NCBI GenBank assembly: GCA_025370055.1
Contig: CP073041.1
Location: forward strand, 5,736,272-5,800,271
Source of the DNA: Woronichinia naegeliana WA131
Lineage (GTDB): Bacteria > Cyanobacteriota > Cyanobacteriia > Cyanobacteriales > Microcystaceae
DNA length: 64,000 bases
Direction: 5' to 3'
Shown here: piece after piece, positions 29,710 to 39,129 of the stretch
Layout of the letters: every line of letters begins with the position of its first letter
Numbering within the stretch: position 1 is the first letter of the stretch
The notes under the pieces: model-generated
Told to the model about the DNA's origin: nothing
Databases searched by the model: none
What the model saw: only the letters and a program-made list of their open reading frames with translations
Translations under genes and position numbers: made by a program

Positions 29710-30471
29710 ATGATTGATCCACCGTTGCGTCTCTCCCAGGGTCATTTACAACTTCTGGCAACCTGTCCCCCCCAGTTTCAGCGTCTTTATCTAGAACAGT
29801 TAACTACGCCTATTCCGCCAGAACAGCAGGAAAAATTGGATTGGGGCGATCGTTTTCACCGCCTCATGCAGCAATGGGAATTAGGTTTGCCGGTTGAGAT
29901 CTTGCTAGACCAATACCCCGATCTGGCCGCTGCTTTTTCTGCCCTCATTAAAGCTGTGCCTGCTCTCCAAAATCCCTATCCAGGGCGCAGACCAGAACAT
30001 TATCTGATCCTTCCCTGGCAAAACTACTTATTGACCGTGATCTATGATTTGTTAGTAACGGAACCAGACCGAGCCGAAATTCTAGACTGGAAAACCTATT
30101 TATTACCCCAAAACCCTGAAAAAATTATCTTGTCTTGGCAAACGAAGCTCTATCTCTACGTTTTAGCGGAAACGAGTGTCTATGAACCTGAACAATTGTC
30201 GATGACCTACTGGTTTGTGAAATTACCCCAAACCCCTCAATCTCTAACCATTGCCTATGGTCAAAAACAGCATCAGGAAACTCGGCAGGAACTGGATCGT
30301 TTACTGACCCAGTTAAATCAATGCTTATCTCCCCCTGATGATTCTGTTCCTGTTTTTCCTCACCAAACCGATTGCCAGTCCCGTTGTCCCTACCGTCAAC
30401 ACTTTCCCATGGTTTCCCAAGAAGTAAATTTGCTCAAACGTTTAGCGGCGATTCCCCCTCTCTCTCCTTAA
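29710..30471 (+). CDS. PD-(D/E)XK nuclease-superfamily protein
   Basis: 253 residues. Core motif: YDLLVTEPDRAEILDWKTY, that is a conserved D then E-x-DWK, followed by Q-T-K-L-Y-L-Y, as in RecB/Cas4-like PD-(D/E)XK nucleases. One cysteine near residue 19 and the C-terminal DCQSRC could form part of an iron-sulfur cluster, but the four-Cys spacing is not clear. It is coupled to purN (one-base gap). Conserved in cyanobacteria as an uncharacterised gene; a DNA repair role is inferred only. Confidence 0.7.
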   Translation: MIDPPLRLSQGHLQLLATCPPQFQRLYLEQLTTPIPPEQQEKLDWGDRFHRLMQQWELGLPVEILLDQYPDLAAAFSALIKAVPALQNPYPGRRPEHYLILPWQNYLLTVIYDLLVTEPDRAEILDWKTYLLPQNPEKIILSWQTKLYLYVLAETSVYEPEQLSMTYWFVKLPQTPQSLTIAYGQKQHQETRQELDRLLTQLNQCLSPPDDSVPVFPHQTDCQSRCPYRQHFPMVSQEVNLLKRLAAIPPLSP

Positions 30472-30902
30472 AATATTACAAAATGTAAATTTTCTAGCCC
30501 TAAGTTGTCTGAAAGACCAAAAGCAATGTTATCCTGAATTCAGGTACAAAGAAGCCAACACAATCTTCTTCAACCCCAGAGTTTAGAGCCTGTACCGAGT
30601 CTGCTCTGCTCCCCGTAGTATCTAGCCCCAGCATCACCTCAGCACGATGGTTTTGCCCTTGCGTTTTGGTTACTGAGCCAGCCGCTTTATGGGCATAGGC
30701 TGTACCGATATTTGAGTTAGCTTAGTGATGTTTTGTTATTGGATTGTAGGTATTGCGTTAACGGTAAACCTTTATTTGTAGTCCTTTTTTGTCTTTTTTA
30801 GGAGTCCAAAATCGTTTGCATATTCGTATTTACCCGTCTCCTTAGGCGGGTATCGTTGTTTTTAGCTGATTTTTCAAGAGATAGGTGCTAGAGAGATAGG
30901 TG
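30472..30902. other. Gap between convergent genes, with terminator-like hairpin
   Basis: 430 bases without a coding frame. At 30831-30852 TACCCGTC/GGCGGGTA forms an 8-bp stem (one G-T) followed by TCGTTGTTTTT, probably the terminator of purN and its neighbour. The rest (30540-30780) is GC-richer than other gaps and could hold a small RNA; none recognised. Confidence 0.45.
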
Positions 30903-31583
30903 CTAGGAATCAATTTCTGAACGCATTAATCGCTGTTTTAAGATTTGGGGATCGCCTTGGGCAACAACTTTGCCTGATTCCAATAAAAAGGCCCCATCAC
31001 AGTAATTTAATTCCTCTAAACGATGTGTCACCCAAAGAGCCGTCATCCCTCTAACTTTGACTAAACGCTGCACTTCGATCACTAATTCGCGTTGAGTATT
31101 AGCATCCAATAGGGCTGTCGGTTCATCTAATAGCAATACCTCACAATGACGGGCGATCGCACCTGCAATCGCAATACGTTGTTTTTGACCGCCACTGAGC
31201 GCATAGATGGGACGACGTTCCATTTCCAAGAGATTAACGGCGGTGAGGGCTTCGGCGACTCGTTGACGGGTTTCTTGTACTGTCAGATTTTCCTTGACTA
31301 GACCAAAGGCGATATCGGCTCCGACGGTGGGCATGACCAATTGATGATCCGGATTTTGAAAGACAAAGCCCAAGGGTTGTTTTAGACTAATTTGTCCTGA
31401 TTGAGGAGTCAACAAGCCAGCTAGTAAACGCAATAGGGTCGATTTTCCACTACCATTGGTTCCTAATAGCATCCAAAATTCCCCCTTCGGCACTTTTAGA
31501 GAACAATTTTGGAGCATGGGGCGATCGCTCTGCCAATAGAAGGAAATCTGGTCGGCGATAATACTATGGGCTTCGTCGTTCAT
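30903..31583 (-). CDS. Energy-coupling factor type ABC transporter ATP-binding protein
   Basis: 226 residues, a single ABC ATPase domain. Walker A GTNGSGKST, Q-loop VFQNPDHQLVMPT (typical of CbiO/EcfA), signature LSGGQKQRIAIA, Walker B VLLLDEPTALLD and switch His in VTHRLEE are all present. It likely drives an ECF vitamin or metal importer. No EcfT or S-component gene is adjacent, so the substrate is unknown. Intact despite lying next to transposon debris. Confidence 0.85.
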   Translation of the reverse strand: MNDEAHSIIADQISFYWQSDRPMLQNCSLKVPKGEFWMLLGTNGSGKSTLLRLLAGLLTPQSGQISLKQPLGFVFQNPDHQLVMPTVGADIAFGLVKENLTVQETRQRVAEALTAVNLLEMERRPIYALSGGQKQRIAIAGAIARHCEVLLLDEPTALLDANTQRELVIEVQRLVKVRGMTALWVTHRLEELNYCDGAFLLESGKVVAQGDPQILKQRLMRSEIDS

Positions 31584-31769
31584 TGGCTAGGGTAGTTCTC
31601 CAAAATTGATACTCGCTTTCGACCTATCATAAATGAGCGTTGTCTCGTCTCGTTAGGTCACAACAAATCCTATTCGCTGAAACCTCTGCTGAGTAAGCAT
31701 TTTTTCTGGATGAGAAAAATATTAAGTTTGATCTGGGCTTGCCCTGAGATCATTAGCCTAGTCTCTTGT

Positions 31770-32390
31770 CAGCAATTCTAAATTTGAAAAATCAGGAGGA
31801 ATTAGTGGCGGGCAGAGAGTCAAATGGCTCAAGCATAAAATCAAGAAGGTGTTGCCAGCTATCAAAGACAAAATAGGTAGTAAGAGTGCGTAAATGGGAA
31901 AAAAAGCATCTTCGAGCCCCTAAAAGTAGTCGGATACGTTGGTAGGACTCATCTAAAAGCTGTAAAACGGTGTGAAACAAGAAAGCCAGTAAATTTAAGG
32001 TGAGCAAAAAGGTAGCAAGATGGTGGTCACCATGTCCAAAATTGTGTTCTAGATGGTAGCCCTGAGTCTTAAGAGTATTATGGTTCTCATTTTCGGTTTT
32101 CCAACGAGAGCGAGCGACACTGACTAACTCAACAATGTTATCGGCTTGGGGAAAAAGGTCGGTAATCCAATCGTTGTGAAAGAGAACCTGACCATCAGAA
32201 CGGCGAGTAACGGTAACCTCGAACCAATGAGTATTGAGGGCGGCGGAACCATCTCTTAGGGGCAAGTGATAAGTCCAACGATAATGATAATCATGCCAAT
32301 CGCGACCATGACGACGACGCTCATGGAAAGAGTAAACCTCTCCAATCTTCTCGGCATAGTCCAAAAACTCATAAAGAGTGGGGTGAGATT
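31770..32390 (-). pseudogene. Truncated ISNCY-like transposase (older copy)
   Basis: C-terminal ~199 codons of a transposase whose sequence parallels the intact copy next to it (e.g. RWKTENENHNTLKTQGYHLEHNFGHG against RWRTENENHNILKNRGYHLEHNFGHG). The coding part ends at 31792 and an imperfect CAGCAATTCTAAATTTGA end lies at 31770-31787. The newer copy starts inside its coding region, right before the SHPTLYE codons, so the N-terminus is gone. Protein divergence shows an older sister element. Confidence 0.75.
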
Positions 32391-33916
32391 CAGCAATTCC
32401 AAATTCAAATGGTATAAATAGAGACAGAAAAACTTTGACCTATAGGAAGTTATGAATAAAGAGAAAAGTGTCTACTGATTTTGCAGAGAGAAAGATGGAA
32501 GTAAACGACCTAAGTTTTGACGGAATCGTTCACTGTTTAAACGAGGTCATTGGGAAGATAGATGACCCCCGTTCGGTTAGTAATGCAACGAAATATAGTC
32601 TAAGAGAGGCGATACTGGGGGCATTTGCCGCCTTTTTTATGCAAAATGAGTCATTTTTAGAGTACCAACGTCAGCTTAACAGCCGTTGTGGGCGAGATAA
32701 TGCTCAGAGGTTGTTTGGACTAGAAAAAATACCAACAGTAGAACAGATTCGCAACATTGTGGATGGGGTAGCAGCGAGTAGTCTATTCCCTTTGTTTGGG
32801 TTAATTTACCAAGCATTGAGGAGCATGGGATTCTTGAAAGCCTATGAAATATTGAGGGGAAATCTTCTAGTAGCAATGGATGGGACAAATTACTACAGTT
32901 CGGAAAAAGTAAATTGTCCATGCTGTTCAACCAAAACGTCAAAACAGGGAAAAGTCACCTACTTCCATCAGGCATTATTGCCCGTGATTGTTTCCCCAGA
33001 CCATGAATCAGTTTTTTCCTTACCCCCTGAATTTATTACCCCTCAAGACGGTTCTGAAAAGCAAGATTGTGAGCAAAATGCGGCGAAACGTTGGATAAGT
33101 AACCATGCTAGTTTGTTTGCGGGACAGAAGATAACTCTGCTAGGGGATGACTTGTACAGTCGTCAGCCCACTTGTCAGCACTGTCTCGACCACGATTTCA
33201 ACTTTATCTTCGTCTGTTTACCGACTTCTCATCCCACACTCTATGAATGGTTAAACTATTTAGAAGCTAATGGAGAAGTCAAAACCACTCAACACCGACG
33301 TTGGAATGGGAAGTATTTCGAGATTTGGCACTGCCGTTATCTCAATCAGATTCCCCTGCGAGACCAACAGCCTGCTTTGTTGGTTAACTGGTGTGAGCTA
33401 AAAATCCACCGCGAATCCGATGCTCAACTTCTTTATCACAATAGTTGGATTACCAATCATTTTCTCACCCCTCACATCGTTCTTGATGTCTGTCGTGCTG
33501 GACGGACTCGTTGGCGTACTGAGAACGAGAATCACAATATTCTCAAAAATCGAGGCTATCACTTAGAGCATAATTTTGGGCATGGTAAACAACACCTCGC
33601 CTCTGTTTTGCTTACCCTGAATTTGCTGGCTTTTCTCTTGCACACGGTTTTAGGTTTGGTTGATGAACGTTACCAGAGAATTCGCGTCCAACGCGGCACT
33701 CGTAAGGGATTCTTTCAAGATATTCTCTCTTTGACCAAATATCTGTTCTTTGAAAGCTGGCATCATCTTTTAGATTTTATGCTTGATGACTCAGTTTCTC
33801 TCGCTGTCTCGAATTCTTCCTAGTTGATTAATTGGCAATTTTCATAGCAAAACCCTTGCCAGTAAATACATCGAGCCTTTTGTATCTTTGACTACATTCT
33901 GAATTTGGAATTGCTG
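32391..33916 (+). mobile_element. ISNCY-like insertion sequence, complete
   Basis: 1526 bp bounded by CAGCAATTCCAAATTCA and its exact inverse TGAATTTGGAATTGCTG. It holds one intact transposase gene. It lies inside the older copy at 31770-32390. A duplicated ATAAAGAGT is present but on the left is 11 bases away from the end, so no clean target duplication is claimed. Confidence 0.8.
32495..33823 (+). CDS. Transposase, ISNCY-like
   Basis: 442 residues from the ATG at 32495 (GTG at 32468 in frame). DDE-type layout: MDGTNYYSS with a following CPCC zinc-like pair, LLGDDLYSRQ and the C-terminal RWRTENENHN...LEHNFGHG block with the likely catalytic Glu. Intact. The family name is tentative; the conserved C-terminus is common in cyanobacterial genomes. 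Confidence 0.75.
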   Translation: MEVNDLSFDGIVHCLNEVIGKIDDPRSVSNATKYSLREAILGAFAAFFMQNESFLEYQRQLNSRCGRDNAQRLFGLEKIPTVEQIRNIVDGVAASSLFPLFGLIYQALRSMGFLKAYEILRGNLLVAMDGTNYYSSEKVNCPCCSTKTSKQGKVTYFHQALLPVIVSPDHESVFSLPPEFITPQDGSEKQDCEQNAAKRWISNHASLFAGQKITLLGDDLYSRQPTCQHCLDHDFNFIFVCLPTSHPTLYEWLNYLEANGEVKTTQHRRWNGKYFEIWHCRYLNQIPLRDQQPALLVNWCELKIHRESDAQLLYHNSWITNHFLTPHIVLDVCRAGRTRWRTENENHNILKNRGYHLEHNFGHGKQHLASVLLTLNLLAFLLHTVLGLVDERYQRIRVQRGTRKGFFQDILSLTKYLFFESWHHLLDFMLDDSVSLAVSNSS

Positions 33917-33925
33917 ATAAAGAGT

Positions 33926-34045
33926 ACGCCTGATGTGAGTTGGAGCATGGAATGGCGTAAACTCGTTTAATTGATGCTTTCTCTAATTAAAGGGGGGGCT
34001 AAAACCCTTGCTGACTACTAGGTTATTTTAACTCACATCAGACGT
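33926..34045. mobile_element. 120-bp MITE with 5-bp duplication
   Basis: ACGCCTGATGTGAGTT at the left and AACTCACATCAGACGT at the right are inverted (one mismatch), flanked by direct AGAGT copies at 33921-33925 and 34046-34050. No coding capacity and no related full element seen in the window. Confidence 0.65.
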
Positions 34046-34084
34046 AGAGTCTAGAATTTTGATGCGTTTGCCCTGATTGATGAC

Positions 34085-34348
34085 CAGCAATTCCAAATTC
34101 AGAATGTAGTCCAAGATACAAAAGCCTTGAAGTGCTTACGGTCAAGGGGTTTTGTATCAATATGTGGAATCAGCGTAATGCTCTATTTAGTGATTGATCA
34201 AGTTTGTTTGCAGGTTGCTGACTCTCCAAGAGGCTAAGATTCGAGGAGGAAGTACGAAAAACGTCAGAAATCAGCGAAATCTCTTTTAACTGCATAAAAG
34301 CGAGATAACGTCTGTATCTTATGTTACTGTTTGAATTTGGAATTGCTG
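34085..34348. mobile_element. 264-bp MITE derived from the ISNCY-like element
   Basis: Ends CAGCAATTCCAAATTCA / TGAATTTGGAATTGCTG are identical to those of the full element at 32391. The next 25 bases inside the left end (AGAATGTAGTCCAAGATAC...) also match the full element's right end almost exactly. Internal deletion derivative without a gene. Confidence 0.75.
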
Positions 34349-34450
34349 ACTCTTTATTTGACAAGCCTTTTAGCATTTCATAAAAAATCAATAATGATTG
34401 CTGAAACCTTTACCTAGCCTATCGTTCAAAAATTAAGATGCGTTTGCCCT
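34349..34450. other. Remnant ends of ISAs1-type elements
   Basis: AAGATGCGTTTGCCCTG just before 34450 matches the ISAs1 end seen at 41193-41208; another such end (GATGCGTTTGCCCTG) lies near 34062-34076. Only ends remain. Confidence 0.5.
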
Positions 34451-34637
34451 GGGGGTATGACCTTTAGTTGATGAAGGAAAAGAAAAGTGTTAACATGAGA
34501 TGAAAAGTGACAAAGAGGAAACAATGATGACAGCAAAACTAATTAATGTAGAGGGTTCAAAGATAAAAATAGAACTAACATTAGAACTCAGTCGTTCAAT
34601 GTTGGATACAGAAATAAATATTCAAAAAGGCGTAATT

Positions 34638-36327
34638 AGGGCTTGCTGAAAAAAGCTGAGACCTTTACGGAGAAAAATAGTAGGCGAATTAAGAACCGCT
34701 AGAATGCACGAAAATAGGGTAGAATGCCTCAAAACCATTGCATTAAGAAGAGAGAAAGCAGATGTACCGAAAGCAACAGTACTCAATTGAAACACCAGAA
34801 AACTTGAAAAATCTGTTCGGCGGGCAGTTAGACGAAGAAAATCGTTGGATAGAAATGTCAAAAATGATTCCCTGGGAAGAATATGAGGAAGAATATGCAA
34901 AAAACTTCACAGAAAAAAAAGGAGCCCCAGCCAAATCATTTAGAATGGCATTAGGAGCATTAATTATCAAAGAAATTTCAGGAAAAAGTGACAGAGAAAC
35001 AGTAGAACAAATAAAAGAGAACCCTTATTTACAGTACTTTATAGGAATGGAAAGCTATAGTAGCAAAGAAGCATTTAATGCGTCAATGATGGTTCATTTT
35101 CGTAAAAAAATAGGAATGGAATTAATAAATAAAATTAATAAAGAAATAGAAAAAAAAGCGACGGGTGTAGCGTCAGAAAAAAAAGAAAATGAAGGAAAGT
35201 TATTGTTAGATGCGACTTGTACACCAGCAGATATAAAATATCCAACGGATATAGGAATATTGAATGATGCCAGAGAAAAAACAGAAAAAATAATAGATAA
35301 GCTGTATGAAGAAATAAAAGAGAAAAGGAAAGAAAAGCCGAGGACTTATAGGGAAGTGGCAAGAAAAGAGTACTTAGCCATAGCAAAAAAACGTCGTGTG
35401 TCAAAAAAAGAAAGAAGAAAAGGAACAAAAAAACAACTAGGATATATAAAAAGAAACTTGTCTCATATAGAAAAAATGATAGAAGAGGGAGCAAAGTTAG
35501 AAAAACTAACGAAAAAAGAGCAAGAAGAGCTTGTAACGATAGGAAAAGTGTATGAGCAACAGTTAGAAATGTATGAAAAAAAGACAAATAAAGTAGAAAA
35601 CAGAATTGTGAGTGTAAGCCAACCTCACGTGCGTCCAATAGTGCGTGGAAAAGCGGGAAAAGCAGTAGAGTTTGGAGCTAAAATATCGGCAAGTAATGTG
35701 AATGGCTTTGTCTTCTTAGACAAATTAAGTTGGGATAATTACAACGAATCGGGAGATTTACAAGCGCGAATAGAAGAATATAAAAGGGAAACAGGATGTT
35801 ATCCGGAATCGGTTCATGTGGATAAAATCTATCGAACAAAAGCGAATCGAGCTTATTGTAAAGAAAGGGATATAAGAATGAGTGGTCCCCGATTGGGAAG
35901 ACCGCCGAAAGAGGTGAGCAAAGAAAAAAAGAAAGAGGCACGCTCAGATGAAAGAGTGCGTAATGCCATTGAGGGTAAATTCGGACAGGGAAAGAGGAAA
36001 TTTAGTCTTGGTCGAGTGATGGCCAAACTACCTGAGACCTCGGAAACGGTAATTGCGATGAACTTTTTGGTAATGAATCTTTCTACTCTACTTCAGAAGA
36101 CAAAAAGTAAAAAGTTGTAGAGTCGTTTTTCTTGTGAAAAATGGTGTTAATTTTCCTCTCTTTTGTGAGGAGTGATTTGTGTTGACCTTTTTAGACAGAA
36201 AGGAACAATAGATTAAACAAAATCTGTATTTTGATTTGTTTCCATAAGGATAAGTTATCTATGCTTTTTCAGTCCATACTTCCCTAACCCACATTTCTTT
36301 CGTTTTTTGACTTTTTCAGCAAGCCCT
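34638..36327 (+). mobile_element. IS5-like element, copy A, complete
   Basis: 1690 bp with ends AGGGCTTGCTGAAAAA, inverted at the right, and direct AATT at 34634-34637 and 36328-36331. Inserted in the left end of the IS66. Same length as copy B. Confidence 0.9.
34762..36120 (+). CDS. IS5/IS1182-type transposase (copy A, intact)
   Basis: 452 residues. N-terminal DUF772-like part (ENRWIEMSKMIPWEEYEEEYAKNF, then KGAPAKSFRMALGALIIKE...SDRETVEQI.ENPYLQYFIG), a Lys/Glu-rich middle and C-terminal DDE segment (first Asp in LLLDATCTPADIKYP; VDKIYRTKANRAYCK; AIEGKFGQGKRKF with the Glu). It has the full A8 tract at the EIEKKATG codons. Nearly identical to copy B. Confidence 0.88.
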   Translation: MYRKQQYSIETPENLKNLFGGQLDEENRWIEMSKMIPWEEYEEEYAKNFTEKKGAPAKSFRMALGALIIKEISGKSDRETVEQIKENPYLQYFIGMESYSSKEAFNASMMVHFRKKIGMELINKINKEIEKKATGVASEKKENEGKLLLDATCTPADIKYPTDIGILNDAREKTEKIIDKLYEEIKEKRKEKPRTYREVARKEYLAIAKKRRVSKKERRKGTKKQLGYIKRNLSHIEKMIEEGAKLEKLTKKEQEELVTIGKVYEQQLEMYEKKTNKVENRIVSVSQPHVRPIVRGKAGKAVEFGAKISASNVNGFVFLDKLSWDNYNESGDLQARIEEYKRETGCYPESVHVDKIYRTKANRAYCKERDIRMSGPRLGRPPKEVSKEKKKEARSDERVRNAIEGKFGQGKRKFSLGRVMAKLPETSETVIAMNFLVMNLSTLLQKTKSKKL

Positions 36328-37555
36328 AATTAGTCACAGCAATAAGTGGGGCTTAATTCTCATTAAGCCCCAAAAATACTAGAGAGGAAGAAAGTCATCA
36401 ATGGAAGGAGGAGAAAGACCAGAGGAAGATAAAATAAGAGATAACTGTTCGACCGCACTTTTACCTTGAAGTCTCATGGTTTCAAGAAAACTAAACATCA
36501 TGGCAACAAGTTGTCCGCCCCAATGACTTCTAGCACCGCCACTAACCTTACGATGAATAACAACAGGACGCAAGGCTCTCTCGGCATCATTGTTATCAGG
36601 TTTAACTTCAGGAAAAGTAAGAAAAGTAAACCAATCATGCCAATAACGTCGAAAGCGATTAGATAACAATTGGGAATCACTTGCCCATCCCGTGGGCGGC
36701 GGATTATCCAGAACCTCTTGAAGTTGAGCTTCTACTAGGGGTCGCTGTTGTTGTAAAGCTTCTAAGCTCAGTTTGCCTTGATGATAATCTCGATGGGATT
36801 GACGAGCTTGCTCTAGAATAGGAAAAACTCTCTGAGCAAAAAGTTTATTTTCAGAAAAGTGGGAAGTTTCCAAGGCCTTCAATTCCCGCCCAATATGAGC
36901 CAGACATTTCTGTTTATGCTGGGCATTTTGGCGATGGTAAGCCCCCCAACAGTCCGTACTGAGAAGCCCATGAAAATCTTTACCTAATAGGGAATGAACC
37001 TCATCGGAACTCCGGCTGGGAGCCAGAAACAAAACACAAACAGAGGAGGAAGTAGCCACCCACATCCAATAGTTAACCCCATTGACGCGATAGCTGGTTT
37101 CGTCCACACAACGGACTCCAGGCTCCTGTATGTAAGTCCACCACTGTTCATAACTAGGATACAAGCTTTCGCAAAACCATCGGTGCATTTTAGCTAAACT
37201 CCCTTGAGACAGAGGAATGCCAAAGACCGTTTCTACCAAGTATCGTTGTTTTAGCCAAGTCAAATTTCCCCCATATCCCAGCCATCCCACTAAGCTGGAT
37301 AAGGTTGCACCGTAGCTAAAATCTTCACGACATCCCAAAGGAAGTGGGGCATAACCTTCCCAATCACATTTTGAGCATTGATACTTTTCCCTAACATATT
37401 CCCTTACCTCTACTGGTTTACTGACTAATTCAGCTATTTGATTTTTTTTGATGATAGTCTCCTTTTGCTTTTCCACTGACGCACCACATTTTGGGCATTT
37501 TTCCATCCTTAAATCTACTATTTCATCTACCCGACCAAACCCGTTTCTGGTTTTA

Positions 37556-38783
37556 CTTACATCTTGCAGCAGAACAAAAGAACGACTGGCGGAAAGGGTC
37601 AAGAAAGTGGAAAAAGGAGTAGAAGTGAAAAAACAGCAAAACAATGGAAACCATTCTTATACAAGCCCAGACCCTAGTTTATACATTGCTAGGTTTGATG
37701 CCGACCTCCTATCAACGCGATAGTTTGCAGGCAATGTTGGGGCTATTCCTAGAAGCTCAAGGTCATCCTCTACCCCAACATAGTCAAACAAAATCACCCT
37801 CGGCCTTAAGCCGATTTTTGAATCAGTATGATTGGGGTACTCGCCAAATTATCCGAGCAGTGCAAAAAGCAATTCTCAAAGAACTACTTACCTATGCTCC
37901 AAGAGGAAGACGACCTTGGTTGCAGGTGATTGTGGACTTAACGACACTGGAGAAATGCGGAAAATTTAAGGCTTTTGAGCATTTAATTCATGTTCTTCAC
38001 GGGAAGAGGGGTTTACATCTTTTGGTGATTTATCTGGTGATAGGAGAATTTCGAGTCCTTTGGGGATTTCGAGTTTGGAGAGGTAAAGAAACAAGAAGTC
38101 CCGCTCAACTCGCGGTGCGATTAGTGGATAGCCTACCCAAAGAACTCCTGAGTGCTTTTCGGGTTGTCATTTTAGCCGATACCGCCTTTAGTAGTGTGCA
38201 ATTCCTTCAAGCGATGAAAAAACGCCGTCTTGCGGTTATCGTCGGTGTGCGTTGTGACCGTAAATTAGCTGATGGTCGTCAGCTTCGTGATTTGCTCAAA
38301 AAAGGACAACAGGTCACTCTTGATGGATTATCTTTCCCTGTTACTATCTCTTGGTTCTACCTCAAACGTAACGGCAAACTCGAAAAACGCTTCGTCTTAT
38401 CGACTCGTCCTCTTAAGTCCAGTACCATTATCTGGTGGGGACGGCGAAGATGGAGTATTGAGGGCTTTTTCAAGACCGTAAAACATCGTTTTGGTTTACA
38501 TCGTTTTGGTCAACAAACTCTTCTGGGGGTTTATCGCTGGTTGCTTCTTTCGATGATTAGTTTTCTTCTTGCCCATTGGGTTTATCTTTCTACTGACTCC
38601 TCTAAACCACCTGATTGGGGTCAAGCTTCTGCTTCTGCTCTTCAGACACTTTTTCCTGATGTTGCTCTTTGTTCCCTTTTTTCTCAAGTCGAGCGATTAC
38701 GTCCACTTTTGCAATCTTTTGGGCTCCAACTTCAGTTAGTTGCTGTCACAACTTAGAACATGAGTTTTGGTGCAAGATGTAAG
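37556..38783 (+). mobile_element. IS701/IS4-like element inside IS66
   Basis: 1228 bp. CTTACATCTTGCA at the left is inverted as TGCAAGATGTAAG at the right. Direct TTTA at 37552-37555 and 38784-38787. One intact gene inside. The 4-bp duplication fits IS701-like elements. Confidence 0.82.
37644..38756 (+). CDS. Transposase, IS701/IS4-like
   Basis: 370 residues. DDE pattern: VIVDLTTLEK, VVILADTAFSS and the C-terminal WWGRRRWSIEGFFKTVKHRFGL with the Glu of a YREK-like motif. Basic, with an amphipathic C-terminus. Intact, the only gene of its element. Confidence 0.82.
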   Translation: METILIQAQTLVYTLLGLMPTSYQRDSLQAMLGLFLEAQGHPLPQHSQTKSPSALSRFLNQYDWGTRQIIRAVQKAILKELLTYAPRGRRPWLQVIVDLTTLEKCGKFKAFEHLIHVLHGKRGLHLLVIYLVIGEFRVLWGFRVWRGKETRSPAQLAVRLVDSLPKELLSAFRVVILADTAFSSVQFLQAMKKRRLAVIVGVRCDRKLADGRQLRDLLKKGQQVTLDGLSFPVTISWFYLKRNGKLEKRFVLSTRPLKSSTIIWWGRRRWSIEGFFKTVKHRFGLHRFGQQTLLGVYRWLLLSMISFLLAHWVYLSTDSSKPPDWGQASASALQTLFPDVALCSLFSQVERLRPLLQSFGLQLQLVAVTT

Positions 38784-39129
38784 TTTACCCACATGGTCGT
38801 ACTTTGGACCTCTTTTTTTTCCTTTTTGACCGAAGGTTCAGGGCAAACGCATCTTATCCGAGTAAAACCTTAAGGAGATAGTCCTCGTCCCAACCAGCGC
38901 GTAGCCGTTTATTCTTGATACCAAGTTTCAGAGTATTTTCCTTTGTGAGCAAGTTAAGAGCGATATGGCGTAAGACGGCTAAATTCTCAGGAGCAAAATC
39001 CTTACGAATGCGACAAGCATCCTCGTTGAAGGCCAAGTCTAGAACCCAATGTAAAGAGTTTTCTATCAACCAATGACTACGAACAGATTGGGATAATTTT
39101 TGAGCATTACTCGGCAGGCTACTGATATA

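Noticed and set aside
30540-30780. tRNA or known small RNA between purN operon and the ABC ATPase gene
   Set aside because: No cloverleaf, no CCA-like end and no recognised motif; reported only as a gap with a terminator-like hairpin.
35135-35638. Very hydrophobic Phe/Leu-rich frame opposite the IS5-like transposase (also at 43258, 58539, 61633)
   Set aside because: It is the antisense of a Lys/Glu-rich coding stretch (AAA/GAA codons read as TTT/TTC), present in every copy because the element is repeated.
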